From: an uncultured Clostridia bacterium | Lineage (GTDB): Bacteria > Bacillota > Clostridia > TANB77 > CAG-508 | Assembly: GCA_934153805.1 (NCBI GenBank) | Contig: CAKPFO010000001.1 | Span: 41,531-105,530, forward strand | Reading direction: 5' to 3' | DNA length: 64,000 nt | The notes under the pieces: model-generated | What the model was told of the DNA's origin: nothing | Database searches by the model: none | The model's input: the letters and a program-made list of their open reading frames with translations, nothing else | Program-made: the position numbers and the translations under genes | Shown: positions 63,224-64,000 of the stretch, in pieces | How positions within the stretch are numbered: position 1 is the stretch's first letter | Layout: each line of letters begins with the position of its first letter

Positions 63224-63537
63224 AATTCACAAAAGTTTCACAATACGCTTTTTTGTATTAAAAATATGTCAATCTCTTTATTTTTTTATAAATATGTGCT
63301 AAAATTTATTTAGTTTTTATCAAAGTATCAAAATATTTGTGTATAGAGAGATTTAATATTTTCTTCTTTTTTTCCAAAATTGTACTATATATAATAAAGT
63401 ATTTGTAAAATTAAGGCTGTACAAAGAGTTGCATTTTAGCTCTTCTCCATTTGACATTTATATGTATTAGTTGTAGAACATATTAACCTCAAACTATAAA
63501 ACATAAATAATTTTGAAATAGAAAAGGAGGTTCTTTT

Positions 63538-64000
63538 TTGGATCAAGCACAAACTTTATTGAAAAAATTTTTTGGTTATGAAAATTTTAGACCTGGTCAA
63601 GAAAAAATAATTTCTCACATATTAGCAGGTGAAGATTGTTTAGGAATTATGCCTACTGGGGCTGGTAAATCAATTTGTTATCAAATTCCCGCACTAATTT
63701 TTTCTGGAGTTACAATAGTTATTTCTCCTTTAATTTCTTTAATGAAAGACCAAGTCGATGCTTTAAATGAAGTAGGAATTCCTTCTACTTTTATAAATAG
63801 TAGCCTTACAAGTTCAGAGTATGTACAAACAATAGAAAATATTGTTCATAACGTTTATAAAATCATTTATGTTGCTCCTGAAAGATTAAATTCAGAAACT
63901 TTTATTAACCTTTTAAATACTATTGATATTTCTATGATTAGTATTGATGAGGCACACTGTGTATCTCAATGGGGACATGATTTTAGGCCTAGTTATAGAG
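63538..64000 (+). CDS. recQ: RecQ-family DNA helicase, N-terminal part (3' end outside window)
   Basis: 3'-5' superfamily 2 helicase for recombination repair. The start is a TTG at 63538, seven bases after AAAGGAGG. The N-terminal part shows [19 protein letters not shown] (RecQ motif 0 type), Walker [23 protein letters not shown], and the DEAH box [18 protein letters not shown], all typical. The window ends after about 154 residues. The upstream gap (63224-63537) contains no other gene; a promoter was not assigned. Confidence 0.94.
   Translation, partial: MDQAQTLLKKFFGYENFRPGQEKIISHILAGEDCLGIMPTGAGKSICYQIPALIFSGVTIVISPLISLMKDQVDALNEVGIPSTFINSSLTSSEYVQTIENIVHNVYKIIYVAPERLNSETFINLLNTIDISMISIDEAHCVSQWGHDFRPSYR

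Overview
The window is a very AT-rich stretch (coding regions look about 25-30% G+C by eye) of a Gram-positive, Clostridia-like chromosome of the Bacillota. The evidence is the dcw cluster opening with mraZ, a sortase and a sortase-anchored surface protein, a Spo0E-like phosphatase, a GdpP-type c-di-AMP phosphodiesterase next to rplI and dnaB, a CIRCE operator, strong AGGAGG ribosome binding sites and many TTG starts. I cannot name the genus; an uncultured, gut-type Clostridia lineage would fit. The left edge cuts a penicillin-binding protein gene and the right edge cuts recQ.

Layout. 1-8.4 kb (minus strand) holds mraZ-rsmH-ftsL-PBP, preceded by a sortase and rsmA. A G+C-richer sortase-substrate gene sits inside the cell-division cluster between ftsL and the PBP gene. 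8.6-10.9 kb carries a second class B PBP with two PASTA domains. 11-14.4 kb has tRNA-Glu(CTC), a TIM-barrel sugar isomerase-like protein, an SDR, a dGTPase-like HD protein and a TSCPD protein. 14.4-17 kb is accessory: a frameshifted prepilin-like/InlB-repeat/GLUG-repeat gene, divergent XRE regulators with a palindromic operator candidate, and clusters of a short palindromic repeat. 17-25.5 kb returns to core genes: ftsH, tilS, dnaB, rplI, gdpP and an MTA/SAH deaminase-type amidohydrolase.

25.6-39.6 kb is the most unusual part. It is one minus-strand block encoding a type IV secretion-like machine: three VirB2/TrbC-like pilins in tandem, a PrgI/VirB3-like protein, a TraC-like protein, VirB4, VirB6, a VirB8-like protein, and a cell-wall hydrolase with a GH73-like domain and a C39 peptidase domain fused to a metallophosphoesterase. 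No relaxase, coupling protein or integrase is visible in the window, so it does not look like a complete conjugative element. Two NTF2-like membrane proteins and several foldback elements accompany it.

40-50.8 kb contains a Spo0E-like protein, a pair of M16 peptidase homologues, yqeY and rpsU, an NMT1/ThiY-type ABC transporter whose binding-protein gene is separated from its permease and ATPase by an M29 aminopeptidase gene, and a SpoVB/MurJ-type flippase. 51-58.8 kb mixes a lone ABC transporter with several genes I cannot name, including a pair of small paralogues (53.6 and 55.1 kb), plus a cysteine synthase-like enzyme, a phosphoesterase, a UDP-sugar pyrophosphorylase and a CmpB-type membrane protein. 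59-64 kb has yraN-dprA-comM, a 55-residue gene with a TTG start, hsp20 under a CIRCE-type operator, and the start of recQ.

Several regulatory signals can be read directly: MraZ boxes with 10-bp spacing, a CIRCE element overlapping the hsp20 -35 box, a perfect tRNA promoter, and many intrinsic terminators with perfect stems.
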